Positions 34,267 to 43,131 of a stretch of 64,000 nucleotides of DNA are shown one piece after another (within the stretch, counting starts at the first letter, position 1; the number at the start of each line of letters is the position of its first letter). The translations under genes and the position numbers were made by a program. The DNA comes from Anaerosolibacter sp. (GTDB lineage Bacteria > Bacillota > Clostridia > Peptostreptococcales > Thermotaleaceae). The notes below the pieces were generated by a model. The model saw only the letters and a list, made by a program, of their open reading frames with translations, did not search any database and was not told the DNA's origin. Location of the stretch: the NCBI RefSeq assembly GCF_029240175.1, contig NZ_JARBTM010000005.1, positions 186,001 to 250,000 on the forward strand, read 5' to 3'.

Positions 34267-35517
34267 ATGGTCATTACACAGTTGTTTAAGAACATTTTTT
34301 CAGGCAGAAAGAGCATGAGAAAGTATATCTCCATGTTGAATGATGATACTGCCATGTTTTCTGCATATGGTGAAGATGTGTATATGTCTGACTTTGTGAA
34401 TAACTGCATTGATAGAATTGCCACGGAGATCTCAAAGATCAATATCATTTCAGTTGTAGAAAGCTCTGAGGATGTAAAAAAGCAGAATGATGATATTACA
34501 AGGCTTTTTCGATTTAGGCCAAATAAGCTGCAAACAACAAAAGACTTCCTGGCCTGCTGTGAATGGTTGAGAAGAAAGGATCACAACTGCTTTATCTATC
34601 CCCAATATATAAATGTACAGGGGAGGGATAGTAAGGTTTATAAAAAGTATATTGCCTTTTATCCTTTGAATCCTACGAGTATAGAGATAGGCACCGATGG
34701 CAATGAGGTTTGGGAGATCAAGTTTTATTTTCAAGATGGGAGCAGCTATATCTTGCCCTATGATGAGATCATCCATCTGAGATGGCGAAGGGGAAAAAAT
34801 ACGATCATCGGCGGTGGAGATGATTTGGGACAGCCGGACACACGGGAACTTTTAAGGTCTATAAAGGTACTGGATCAAGTGATGCAGGGGCTACCCAAAA
34901 GCATTGAGGCATCTTTGAAAATCAAGGGCCTATATTCTGCAAAGACTGTTGTTGATGGTGATAAGTTAAGAGCCGCAAGGGATTCTTTTGAACAGCATTT
35001 GTTTAGCAGCAAGGCAGGGATTGTTGCAACAGATTTAGGTGGGGAGTTCACACCTATGAATATTAATCCGGCAAAGATCGAGGAGGGAACCCTAAAGTTT
35101 TTAAAGTCCATCCTGCGTGAGCGATATGGTATTTCTGATGTAATCATCGGAGGGGATTATACAGGGGAGCAGCACAGTGCTTTTTATCAGAACTGTATTG
35201 AGGATTTTATCATAGAGTTTGAGCAGGCTGTCTCTTCGACTGTGTTTAGTCAGCGGGAGCAGGATATAGGCCATAGAGTTAAGTGCTACTATGACAGGGT
35301 AGCCTATCTATCAACCCAAAACAAGATTGACATTGCCAGTATCGCAACCAATGTTGGAAATATGACATTGAATCAAATCAATGAGATGTTTGGAGTGCCG
35401 CCATTTGAAGGAGGCAATAGAAGGCTTCAGTCATTAAATTATACAAATGTTGAGCTGGTGGATAAATATCAGCTAGGAAAGGTGGGTGTAAATAGTGAGC
35501 CTAGCCAACTTAAGTAA
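34267..35517 (+). CDS. HK97-type portal protein
   Basis: A 416-residue portal protein. Family signs are FVNNCIDRIATEISK near the start, IALRWRR-like YDEIIHLRWRRG, and GVPPFEGG near the end. It forms the dodecameric DNA channel. It overlaps the protease gene by 23 bases. Confidence 0.92.
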   Translation: MVITQLFKNIFSGRKSMRKYISMLNDDTAMFSAYGEDVYMSDFVNNCIDRIATEISKINIISVVESSEDVKKQNDDITRLFRFRPNKLQTTKDFLACCEWLRRKDHNCFIYPQYINVQGRDSKVYKKYIAFYPLNPTSIEIGTDGNEVWEIKFYFQDGSSYILPYDEIIHLRWRRGKNTIIGGGDDLGQPDTRELLRSIKVLDQVMQGLPKSIEASLKIKGLYSAKTVVDGDKLRAARDSFEQHLFSSKAGIVATDLGGEFTPMNINPAKIEEGTLKFLKSILRERYGISDVIIGGDYTGEQHSAFYQNCIEDFIIEFEQAVSSTVFSQREQDIGHRVKCYYDRVAYLSTQNKIDIASIATNVGNMTLNQINEMFGVPPFEGGNRRLQSLNYTNVELVDKYQLGKVGVNSEPSQLK

Positions 35518-36094
35518 AGAGCAGAGGTTGATTGAGTTTAGAGCAGTAGACAATGAAGAAGGTAAGATGATTATAGAGGGATATGCTATCACCTATGATC
35601 AACCAGCTACCCATGAATACGGTAAATATAAGTTTACTGAAACCATCCGACGGGGTGCCTTAGATCATACTGATATGAAAGATGTACCATTAAGGTATAA
35701 CCATAATGACAGCTGGTGCATTATGGCAAGAACAAGAAACAACAGCTTGCAGCTCATAAAAGATGATATAGGGCTGAAAATTAGAGCTGAGTTAATCGAT
35801 ACCCAAAGCAACAGAGACATCTATAAATCAATTCAGGAAGGATTGATCGATAAGATGTCTTTTGCATTTTCAGTGGCAGACAAGGGTGATACATGGACCT
35901 ATGGCGAGAACGAGACCACAAGGGATGTAACAGATATCAGAAAACTTTATGATGTAAGCGTGGTGGATACCCCGTTTTATGATACAACTTCCGTTTATGC
36001 AAGAAGTGTTGAGTTGCTGGAGAGCAATTTAAAACAGCTGGACAGCTTTGACTTGCAGAAGAGGAAGCTAGAAAAGTACTACCAATACAAATAA
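35495..36094 (+). CDS. HK97-family prohead protease
   Basis: A 199-residue serine protease that trims the capsid precursor. The N-terminal IEGYAITYDQPA, the catalytic-type His in LRYNHNDSW and Ser in DKMSFAF fit the family. GTG start inside the portal gene; good ribosome site. Confidence 0.92.
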   Translation: MSLANLSKEQRLIEFRAVDNEEGKMIIEGYAITYDQPATHEYGKYKFTETIRRGALDHTDMKDVPLRYNHNDSWCIMARTRNNSLQLIKDDIGLKIRAELIDTQSNRDIYKSIQEGLIDKMSFAFSVADKGDTWTYGENETTRDVTDIRKLYDVSVVDTPFYDTTSVYARSVELLESNLKQLDSFDLQKRKLEKYYQYK

Positions 36095-36112
36095 AAAAGG
36101 AGATGTATAGAT

Positions 36113-37363
36113 ATGAATTGTGAGCAAATTCTAAAGGACTTAAGAGAAAAGAGAAAAGCTGCATTAGAAGGAATTAAGACAGCAGCAACCCAGGCTGAGC
36201 TTGATAAAGCCGAGTTGGATATCCGAAAGCTTGATTTTGAGATCAAGGAAGCAGAGGCTCAGTTGGAAGAGGAAAAAAGAGCTGCAGAATCTGCGAGAAC
36301 CGATGCCATAAATAATGGACAGCGAATGGATCCTGAACAAAGAAACTTTAATCCTATAGCGGGTGCACACTTCCAACAGCAGCAACAACAAAGAAGTGGT
36401 GAAGAAGATCCCTATGACACCATGGAATACCGGATGGCCTTTCGAAACTACGTGGTAAACGGCACACCGATTCCAGCGAACTTGTGTGAAAAGAGAGCGG
36501 ATTCACTAACGGTGGTTGCTGATACTGGAGCTGTGATTCCTACAACGATCATGAATCGAGTCATCGAAGAAGCTCAGGCCACAGGAATGATTCTATCAAG
36601 AATCACCCAGACAAATTATCAGGGTGGTGTAAAAATCCCAATCAGTGAGATCAGGCCAACGGCTACCTGGATCAATGAAACTGTAGTTTCTGATGAACAA
36701 AAGATGAGTATGGAAGCATCGGTGGAGTTTAGCTACTACCTACTTGAATGTAAAGTGGGATTAAGTCTGCTGTCTTCGGCTGTATCACTGCCTGTATTTG
36801 AAAATACTATCGTGAATAATATCAAAACTGCCATGATTAAAGCCATAGAAGTTGCCGTGATCTCCGGAGAGGGAGTCGCATCCCCTAAAGGAATCATCAA
36901 AACAGCTATTCCTGGTGAGAGACAGATTAACCTAACCAGTGACGAAATCAACACCATCCCCGGATGGGCAAAGGTTGAGGCGGCCATGCCCCTAGCCTAT
37001 GAAGCTGAGGCCATATACTTGATGGCAAAGGCCACCTGGGAGAAGTATATCAATGGTGCTGTGGATGCCAATGGTCAAAGGTTAGGTTTTACCGGTATCG
37101 ATGGAAAGTTGAAGAGATTCTTAAACGGCAGAGAGGTTATATTGGTTGATTACTTACCAAGCTTTGATGCAGCAGCTGATGGAGATGTATTTGCAGCATT
37201 AGTCAACCTGAAAGAGTACTTGCTAAACAGCAACCTGGCAATGACTTATAAGAAGTACTTCGACGAGGACAAAAACAAGTGGGTACATAAGTCATTGTTA
37301 ATTGCCGATGGAAAGATGGCTGACAGCAATGGTTTGGTGCTAGTGAAAAAGGATATAGTTTAG
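36113..37363 (+). CDS. HK97-type major capsid protein
   Basis: A 416-residue capsid protein with a Lys/Glu coiled coil of about 100 residues (the delta scaffold, removed by the protease), then the HK97 fold with IPTTIMNRVIEEAQ, YQGGVKIPI and the insertion GEGVASPKGII. It is preceded by AAAAAGGAGAT and followed by a hairpin. Confidence 0.94.
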   Translation: MNCEQILKDLREKRKAALEGIKTAATQAELDKAELDIRKLDFEIKEAEAQLEEEKRAAESARTDAINNGQRMDPEQRNFNPIAGAHFQQQQQQRSGEEDPYDTMEYRMAFRNYVVNGTPIPANLCEKRADSLTVVADTGAVIPTTIMNRVIEEAQATGMILSRITQTNYQGGVKIPISEIRPTATWINETVVSDEQKMSMEASVEFSYYLLECKVGLSLLSSAVSLPVFENTIVNNIKTAMIKAIEVAVISGEGVASPKGIIKTAIPGERQINLTSDEINTIPGWAKVEAAMPLAYEAEAIYLMAKATWEKYINGAVDANGQRLGFTGIDGKLKRFLNGREVILVDYLPSFDAAADGDVFAALVNLKEYLLNSNLAMTYKKYFDEDKNKWVHKSLLIADGKMADSNGLVLVKKDIV

Positions 37364-37382
37364 GATTTGAAAGTAGTCATGT

Positions 37383-37416
37383 AAAAGACTAGTGGTTTAG
37401 ATTCCGCTAGTCTTTT
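37383..37416 (+). terminator. hairpin after the capsid gene
   Basis: AAAAGACTAG / CTAGTCTTTT stem with a 14-base loop. Probably a partial terminator that keeps capsid transcripts more abundant than downstream ones. Confidence 0.7.
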
Positions 37417-37449
37417 GCTGATTTGGAATAAGGACGGAGGTTTGGCCTG

Positions 37450-37698
37450 ATGGGAATTAATGAATTAAAGGAGTATTTAAGAATCGATGATGATGCGAGC
37501 GACACTTTAATTCAGGCGCTCCAAATATCAGCGGAAGAATACCTCTTGAATGCAGGAGTAGCAAAAGATTATAGTAAAATGCTGTATGGATTGGCGGTCA
37601 AAATGCTTGTTACCAGTTGGTTTGAAAACAGGGAAACAGGCGGGAAGAAAGATTTATCTTCCCTTAGCTTGCAGAGCATCATCATTCAATTGAGGTGA
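37450..37698 (+). CDS. head-tail connector protein (gp6-like)
   Basis: An 82-residue helical protein with LKEYLRIDDDASDTLIQALQ, the pattern of gp6/gp15-type connector subunits that bind the portal. Position between capsid and head-closure genes agrees. Confidence 0.85.
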   Translation: MGINELKEYLRIDDDASDTLIQALQISAEEYLLNAGVAKDYSKMLYGLAVKMLVTSWFENRETGGKKDLSSLSLQSIIIQLR

Positions 37699-37702
37699 AA
37701 TC

Positions 37703-38026
37703 ATGAATCCAGGTAGATTGAAACATAGGATAACAATTCAAGGGGTTGAAGGTACTGTAGAAAACGAGTGTCATGAAGATGTGCCAAACTACGTACCATG
37801 GAAAACAGTATGGGCTTCTGTAGAGCCCCTTAGAGGTAAAGAGTACTTGCAAGTGGACAGGGTAAATGCAGAGGTTACCCATAGAATCGTAATCAGGTAT
37901 CTCGCAGGACTAAAACCGGATATGCGAATAGATTTTAAAGGCAGGGTGTTTGACATACAAAGTATTATCAATGTGGATGAAGAAAATCGAGAGATGCAGC
38001 TCATGTGCCTTGAGAAGGTGGTTTAA
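37703..38026 (+). CDS. head closure protein
   Basis: A 107-residue beta-rich protein starting MNPGRLKHRITIQ, the hallmark of the SPP1 gp16 / head-tail adaptor family, with FDIQSIINVDEENREM near the end. It seals the head after packaging. Confidence 0.88.
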   Translation: MNPGRLKHRITIQGVEGTVENECHEDVPNYVPWKTVWASVEPLRGKEYLQVDRVNAEVTHRIVIRYLAGLKPDMRIDFKGRVFDIQSIINVDEENREMQLMCLEKVV

Positions 38027-38027
38027 A

Positions 38028-38432
38028 ATGTTTGTGATCGAAGGCTTGGATGGTTTTGAGAAAACCCTTATCGATACACTGGAGAAGAAATACCCAAAGG
38101 AAGTAGAGAAGCAGCTAATCAGACTGGCCAAAGAGTTGAAAGATAGTGTGGCTGCCAAGACACCGGTTGGAACAGAGAAAAAAACTTCGTCGAAGCGGTT
38201 AAAAAAGAACTGGAGAGTTGGCAAGGTAAGAAAAAAGGGGAATGAACTGTTTATTGAAGTATATAACAAGGCTCCCCATGCTCATCTTGTTGAAGATGGT
38301 CATAGAACTGTTGATGGAGGTTTTGTTGAAGGAAAGCATATGCTGCTTATCTCAGTAAAGCAGCTGGAGCAGAGATTAACACCAAAGCTTCAAGCATGGC
38401 TTAACCAGATGCTAAAGGAGTTGGAACTATGA
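38028..38432 (+). CDS. HK97 gp10-like tail completion protein
   Basis: A 134-residue protein with the family pattern KTPVGTEKKTSSKRLKKNW then APHAHLVEDGHRT. It joins the head connector to the tail. The ATG at 38028 is preferred over a longer frame that runs over the previous gene. It overlaps the next gene by 4 bases. Confidence 0.85.
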   Translation: MFVIEGLDGFEKTLIDTLEKKYPKEVEKQLIRLAKELKDSVAAKTPVGTEKKTSSKRLKKNWRVGKVRKKGNELFIEVYNKAPHAHLVEDGHRTVDGGFVEGKHMLLISVKQLEQRLTPKLQAWLNQMLKELEL

Positions 38433-38926
38433 AGCTGACAGATATAAAGACTGCCATAGTGGATAGATTGAAGGAAAAGATACCTGGGGTAAGGGTTGTT
38501 GCTGAAGAAGTGGAGCAGGGATTTAAGAAACCTGCTTTTTTCGTGAAAGTAATACTGATCAGCTCTGAAAGGGTTAATAGCTATCAAACTGCCAGGTCCA
38601 TCATGATCATGATTCGTTATCATTCTGAAACTGAAAAAGAAAATGAGAATCTTGCAATGTCAGATACATTGGAAAGAGCATTCAAATCTACGCTTAGAGT
38701 CGATGATAGAAGACTGACCATAGAGAATGTTGATTCAGAGATTATCGATAAGGTACTTCATTTCAGATTTGATATTCATTATATCGATAGTGAAGAGGGT
38801 ATTGTGGTGGCAGATTCATTGGGCAATGAACAAGTAGTGGCTATCGGTGAGCAAGAGGAAGAAGCTGGGTATAGTGAGGGCAATGTTGAGCTGATGAAAG
38901 AGCTTGAAATAAAGGAGGGAGAATAG
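38429..38926 (+). CDS. tail terminator protein (YqbJ-like)
   Basis: A 165-residue protein of the DUF6838-type found just before the sheath in PBSX-like phages. The core has KKPAFFVKVI and the FRFDIHYI strand. The C-terminus is acidic. It probably caps the tail tube at the neck. Confidence 0.75.
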   Translation: MKLTDIKTAIVDRLKEKIPGVRVVAEEVEQGFKKPAFFVKVILISSERVNSYQTARSIMIMIRYHSETEKENENLAMSDTLERAFKSTLRVDDRRLTIENVDSEIIDKVLHFRFDIHYIDSEEGIVVADSLGNEQVVAIGEQEEEAGYSEGNVELMKELEIKEGE

Positions 38927-39985
38927 ATGGGTTTACCAGAGATTCTTATAGAGTTTAAGACACAGGGTTTAACTGCCATTCAAAGAAGCGCTCGAGGGAT
39001 TGTAGCACTCATCCTAAAGGATGACACAGGAAATTTTGATACAAAGACTTACAAGAGTATCGATGAAGTGGATGCTGCTGATTGGACACCGGACAATAAG
39101 GATTATATTGAAAAGACCTTCATGGGTATACCAAGTAGAATAATCGTTGAAAGGATAGGTACAGGAGATGCAGATTATAACACGGCATTAGGTAGGCTTA
39201 AGAATAAGAAGTGGAACTGGCTTGCTATTCCTGGGCTACAGGATGCAGATAAAATCACAATCTCAACTTGGATTAAAACGGAAAGGGATGTCAATAAAAA
39301 GACATTTAAAGCCGTACTCCCCAATATCGTTGCAGATCATGAGGGGATTGTGAATTTTGCTACTGATGACCTAAAGGTTGGAGAAGAGACTTACACAACA
39401 ACGGAGTATTGTGCGAGGATTGCAGGGATTTTGGCAGGTCTACCATTCACCAGATCATCAACATATTATGCACTTTCGGAGGTGGAGAGCATTACGGAGA
39501 GTGCTGATCCTAATGCGGATATCGATGCAGGGAAGCTGATCCTGATCAATGATGGTGAAAAGATTAAGATAGGGCGCGGGGTTAATTCGCTGACTACGAC
39601 CACGGCAACCAAGGGAGAAGAATTCAAGAAGATCAAGATTGTGGATGCTGTTGACTTGGTGAGGGATGATATCAGAAATACCTTTGATGGGTCGTATGTA
39701 GGTAAAGTTATAAACTCTTATGACAATAAGGTGCTATTTATGGCAGCTGTGAATGCGTACTTTGCAGAGCTTGAAAAACAGGATATTCTTGATCCTGCAT
39801 TTGACAATCTGGCTGAGGTCGATGGAGATAGTCAAAGAAATTATCTTGCGGGAAAAGGCATCGATGTCTCTTCATTGAGCGATCAGCAGATCAAGGAATA
39901 CAATACCGGTTCAAAGGTTTTTGCCAAGGCAAGCATAAAGTTCTTGGATGCCATGGAAGATCTTAAGTTCACGGTGTTTATGTAG
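38927..39985 (+). CDS. contractile tail sheath protein
   Basis: A 352-residue sheath protein of the short clostridial kind (diffocin/phiCD-like). LPEILIEFKTQGLTAIQRSARG opens the protein, and RVNSLTTTT-like GRGVNSLTTTTATKGEEFK, ending in the C-terminal ITVF-like FTVFM, fits the conserved sheath core. Gives a myovirus tail. Confidence 0.9.
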   Translation: MGLPEILIEFKTQGLTAIQRSARGIVALILKDDTGNFDTKTYKSIDEVDAADWTPDNKDYIEKTFMGIPSRIIVERIGTGDADYNTALGRLKNKKWNWLAIPGLQDADKITISTWIKTERDVNKKTFKAVLPNIVADHEGIVNFATDDLKVGEETYTTTEYCARIAGILAGLPFTRSSTYYALSEVESITESADPNADIDAGKLILINDGEKIKIGRGVNSLTTTTATKGEEFKKIKIVDAVDLVRDDIRNTFDGSYVGKVINSYDNKVLFMAAVNAYFAELEKQDILDPAFDNLAEVDGDSQRNYLAGKGIDVSSLSDQQIKEYNTGSKVFAKASIKFLDAMEDLKFTVFM

Positions 39986-39997
39986 GAGGTGGAGTAG

Positions 39998-40444
39998 ATG
40001 GCAAAAGCAAAGATACCAGGATATAGACAAATCAATGGCCGTTGGGGAGAAGTGTGGTTGGATGGTGATCTCGTCTCTGAAATCGAGGAATTTGAGAGTA
40101 AGATTACAGCCAACCGTGAGGATGTAGAGATGGCAGGGAGTCTGAGTGTAGACAGCAAGATCACTTCACTCAAGGGTGAGGGGAGCATGAAATTAAAGAA
40201 GGTGTACAGCAGGGGTGTTCAGAAACTCCTTAGGGCATGGCAGGCTGGTCGAGACCCAAGGTGCCAGATTGTAGGAAAGTTAAAGGACCCGGATGCCTAT
40301 GGGACTGAGCGAGTTGTCATAGATAATGTATGGTTCAATGAACTGACTTTGATGCAGTTTACAAAGGGGCCCCTAACTACGGATTTACCTTTTGGTTTTA
40401 CACCGGAGGATGTAAGATTCCCGGATTTGATAGAGGTACAATAA
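39998..40444 (+). CDS. tail tube protein (XkdM-like)
   Basis: A 148-residue protein with the XkdM pattern (INGRWGEVWLDGDLVSEIEEFE, LKGEGSMKLKKVYSR). It forms the inner tube within the sheath. Confidence 0.9.
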   Translation: MAKAKIPGYRQINGRWGEVWLDGDLVSEIEEFESKITANREDVEMAGSLSVDSKITSLKGEGSMKLKKVYSRGVQKLLRAWQAGRDPRCQIVGKLKDPDAYGTERVVIDNVWFNELTLMQFTKGPLTTDLPFGFTPEDVRFPDLIEVQ

Positions 40445-40460
40445 AGGAGGAGAAAAGGAT

Positions 40461-40862
40461 ATGAAAATAGATACAAAGCAAACGAAGCAAACACCAAAAA
40501 GAGTGACACTGGATGAGCTGATTAAAAGGGCCCTCAATAAGGGCAACGAGCCTGCAACAAAGCAGCTATACGTGCAATCACTTGAAGGTGTTATTGTCAT
40601 AGAGAAACCGAGCAAAGACCTTTGCCTAGATGCATTGAGCGAGGATGATGAAGGAGCTGCTGATAGACATTTGGTTTATAACTGTGTGATTGAACCAAAT
40701 CTGAAGAATCCAGACCTAATCAAGGCATATGGACTGGATAGACCTATTGAAATTGTAGACAAGATATTTGAACCAGGAGAAGTTGCCGCTATTTCTAAGG
40801 AATGCCTTGCTTTTGCCGGATATATCGATAGTGTCAAGGTGGTAGAAGATATAAAAAACTAA
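40461..40862 (+). CDS. tail assembly chaperone, short form (G)
   Basis: A 133-residue XkdN-like chaperone that coats the tape measure during tail assembly. It ends ...EDIKN directly at a slippery heptamer and a hairpin, so a fraction of ribosomes should shift -1 and make a longer G-T form of 195 residues (40461-41047). Confidence 0.87.
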   Translation: MKIDTKQTKQTPKRVTLDELIKRALNKGNEPATKQLYVQSLEGVIVIEKPSKDLCLDALSEDDEGAADRHLVYNCVIEPNLKNPDLIKAYGLDRPIEIVDKIFEPGEVAAISKECLAFAGYIDSVKVVEDIKN

Positions 40863-40900
40863 TAGGTAGTGGTGGAGTGTTTACCTTGCTCCACCACTAC
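40853..40900 (+). promoter_or_regulatory. programmed -1 frameshift signal
   Basis: Heptamer A AAA AAC at 40,853-40,859, in the correct phase, one codon before the TAA stop. Six bases later begins a perfect 12-bp stem GTAGTGGTGGAG / CTCCACCACTAC with an 11-base loop. This is the textbook arrangement for G/G-T tail chaperones. Confidence 0.88.
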
Positions 40901-41047
40901 TTGCAAAAAGGCATTGAACCAGATGAAGTACTTGGAAAAAGCAACTTGACGAAACTGTTCTATCTAGCCAGTAAGGATGTGGCATTGGAAGATCATCATG
41001 ACAATCTAGAATCTATTATAGAACTTTTATTACCTGGAAGAAGGTGA
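40859..41047 (+). CDS. T extension of the tail assembly chaperone
   Basis: A 62-codon frame without its own start, open in -1 phase from the slippery site and ending 4 bases before the tape measure start. It encodes LIGSGGVFTLLHHYLQKGIE... and is helical. It is translated only as a fusion to the G protein. The T part binds the tape measure in known phages. Confidence 0.82.
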   Translation, partial: LIGSGGVFTLLHHYLQKGIEPDEVLGKSNLTKLFYLASKDVALEDHHDNLESIIELLLPGRR

Positions 41048-41051
41048 TAGA

Positions 41052-42701
41052 TTGGCAAAGAAAAACAACATAGGTGCGGTATTAACCCTAAAGGACAATA
41101 TGTCAGCCGTTATGAAGGGTGTAAGGAAAGAGCAGAGCCAGTTTAGAAAGGATGTACAGGAGACTAGAAAGTCCATTGAAAGGACCTATAAGAAAAAGCA
41201 TGATTTGAGAGTAAATCATACTGCAGCTGCAAAGAAGATAAAGGAACTAAAAAAGGATTTGGACCCGCTTAGGAAAAAGGTTGTTACCGCTATAGCCCAT
41301 AAGGATATGATCAAGGGAAAGATCAAAGAGAAAAAGAATGAGCTTAAGACCTTGGGTAAAATGATCGCGAGTCCTGTTGTGAAGATAAAAGACCAGGTTA
41401 CTGGTGGGATATCAAAGCTTAAAGGTAAATTAACAGCCTTTGCCAAGAGTCCTATTGGTATTGGATTGGTAGCTGGTGCTGTAGCTGCAGGTGGACTCGG
41501 CATTGGCGCTCTAAAGATGGGTGCTGATTTAGAGAAACAAAATATTGCCATGGAGCACTTTATAGGAAAGAATAATCCATCCATGGGAGTTACGGGCGTA
41601 AAACGGACAACGACGGATTTCATGAGACAGCTAAGAGAGAATGCCAATGCAACACCTTTTGAGACAGGTGAAGTCATTACAGCTGGCACAAGGGCCCTTG
41701 GCATAACGGGAGGCAATACAAAGGATGCCATGGAGCTTGTAAAAGTAGCTGAGGATATGGCAGCTCTTACTCCGGGGAAGACCATTCAAGATGCTATGGA
41801 GGCTTTGGCTGATGCTAAGAATGGCGAAATGGAGAGGTTGAAAGAATTCAATGCCAAAGTATCTGCAGAGGATTTTAAAAAGCTAGGATTTAAAGGTGTT
41901 GTAGATCAACGACTAAAATCACAGTTTGAGGGTGGTGCAGAAAAGCTTGCCACATCTGGATCAGGATTAGTGTCTACCATTACAGGAAAGTTAAAAACCA
42001 ATCTGCAGGATACAGGATTGAAGATGCTGGATCAGTTGAAGCCAGCACTTCAAGGAGCAATTACCCTTATTGATATGTACAGTCCATCGATGGAAAAGAT
42101 CGGTGAAAAGGTAGCAAGTGGTGTGGGTACCGCAATTTCATACATTGGGAAATTTAGTGGATATGTGAAGGCCCACATGCCCCAGATTCGATCCACCATT
42201 GCTTATGCGGCAAACCTTACAAAACCAGCATTTGATCTGATTGCCAATGGAGCAACATTAGCATATAACGTATTCAATTGGGCATTTCCAGGGATCAAGG
42301 CTGTAATTGGTTCTGTTTGGAACTTTGTGAAGCCTGTACTAGAAGGACTTAGTGAGCTCATTGGATGGGTTGCTGATAAAACGGATAAGCTTGGTAAATG
42401 GTTTGGAAAGAAAAGCGGAAAAGTGACCATCAATGCAGTGCAAGAAACGAGAAGCAGCCGCCGCGGTGGAGTTGAAGCTGCTTTTGCATCTGGGATTAAC
42501 AGGGTGCCAAGGGATATGAATGCACGCATTCATAAGGATGAAGCGGTTATTCCTGCGAAATATAATCCTTTCAATCCTAATACTAGAGATTCAAGAAAAG
42601 GGAACATCATTAACATCTATATTAGTGGTGTAAATAAGACTATTAAGGAAATTGTAAATGAGTTAGTGCCAGAGCTGCAGCTAGCAATAGAAAACAGATA
42701 G
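41052..42701 (+). CDS. tail tape measure protein
   Basis: A 549-residue protein: basic coiled coil at residues 20-120, a Gly/Ala-rich hydrophobic segment near 135-155 (PIGIGLVAGAVAAGGLGIGA), a TP901-type core with ENANATPFETGEVITAGTRALG, and a C-terminal domain. It sets tail length; the size predicts a short tail. TTG start with AAGGTGATAG upstream. Confidence 0.9.
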   Translation: MAKKNNIGAVLTLKDNMSAVMKGVRKEQSQFRKDVQETRKSIERTYKKKHDLRVNHTAAAKKIKELKKDLDPLRKKVVTAIAHKDMIKGKIKEKKNELKTLGKMIASPVVKIKDQVTGGISKLKGKLTAFAKSPIGIGLVAGAVAAGGLGIGALKMGADLEKQNIAMEHFIGKNNPSMGVTGVKRTTTDFMRQLRENANATPFETGEVITAGTRALGITGGNTKDAMELVKVAEDMAALTPGKTIQDAMEALADAKNGEMERLKEFNAKVSAEDFKKLGFKGVVDQRLKSQFEGGAEKLATSGSGLVSTITGKLKTNLQDTGLKMLDQLKPALQGAITLIDMYSPSMEKIGEKVASGVGTAISYIGKFSGYVKAHMPQIRSTIAYAANLTKPAFDLIANGATLAYNVFNWAFPGIKAVIGSVWNFVKPVLEGLSELIGWVADKTDKLGKWFGKKSGKVTINAVQETRSSRRGGVEAAFASGINRVPRDMNARIHKDEAVIPAKYNPFNPNTRDSRKGNIINIYISGVNKTIKEIVNELVPELQLAIENR

Positions 42702-42710
42702 GAGGGGCAT

Positions 42711-43130
42711 ATGGATATATTTCTTTCTATTAATAATCGGGAGCAACTTATAAAAATCCCTGTGCTGCCTAAGGAATTTAAAATACGTTCTTCGCAGAAA
42801 AATGAAAGCTTTGAGACTATCCAACAAGGTGAAATTAAGCAAATCGGTCTAATGGGATTAAAAAGTATTTCTTTTAGTAGCTTTTTCCCTGTCAAAGATT
42901 ATCCATTCTCTAAGGATAGTTTATATTCAGGATGGGAGTATGCTGAAATCATAGAGGGCTGGAGAGACAGGAGGATACCCGTTAGATTAATTATCACTGA
43001 AACGCCGATCAACATGCCAGTTACCATAGATGATTTTGAATATGGCCCCCAAGATGGCTCAGGGGATGTGTATTTTACCTTATCCATGTCTGAATTTAAG
43101 TTCATCAAATTGGATCAAAGGAGGGTGTGA
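42711..43130 (+). CDS. tail tube initiator/XkdP-like protein without LysM
   Basis: A 139-residue protein matching the N-terminal part of XkdP (LPKEFKIRSSQKNESFETIQQGEI; then LKSISFSSFFP). XkdP in PBSX continues with a LysM domain, which is absent here. It connects tube and baseplate. Confidence 0.82.
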   Translation: MDIFLSINNREQLIKIPVLPKEFKIRSSQKNESFETIQQGEIKQIGLMGLKSISFSSFFPVKDYPFSKDSLYSGWEYAEIIEGWRDRRIPVRLIITETPINMPVTIDDFEYGPQDGSGDVYFTLSMSEFKFIKLDQRRV

Positions 43131-43131
43131 T

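Noticed and set aside
41216..41785. 189-codon minus-strand frame in the tape measure gene
   Set aside because: Antisense shadow; hydrophobic only because it is opposite Gly/Ala/Lys-rich coding sequence.
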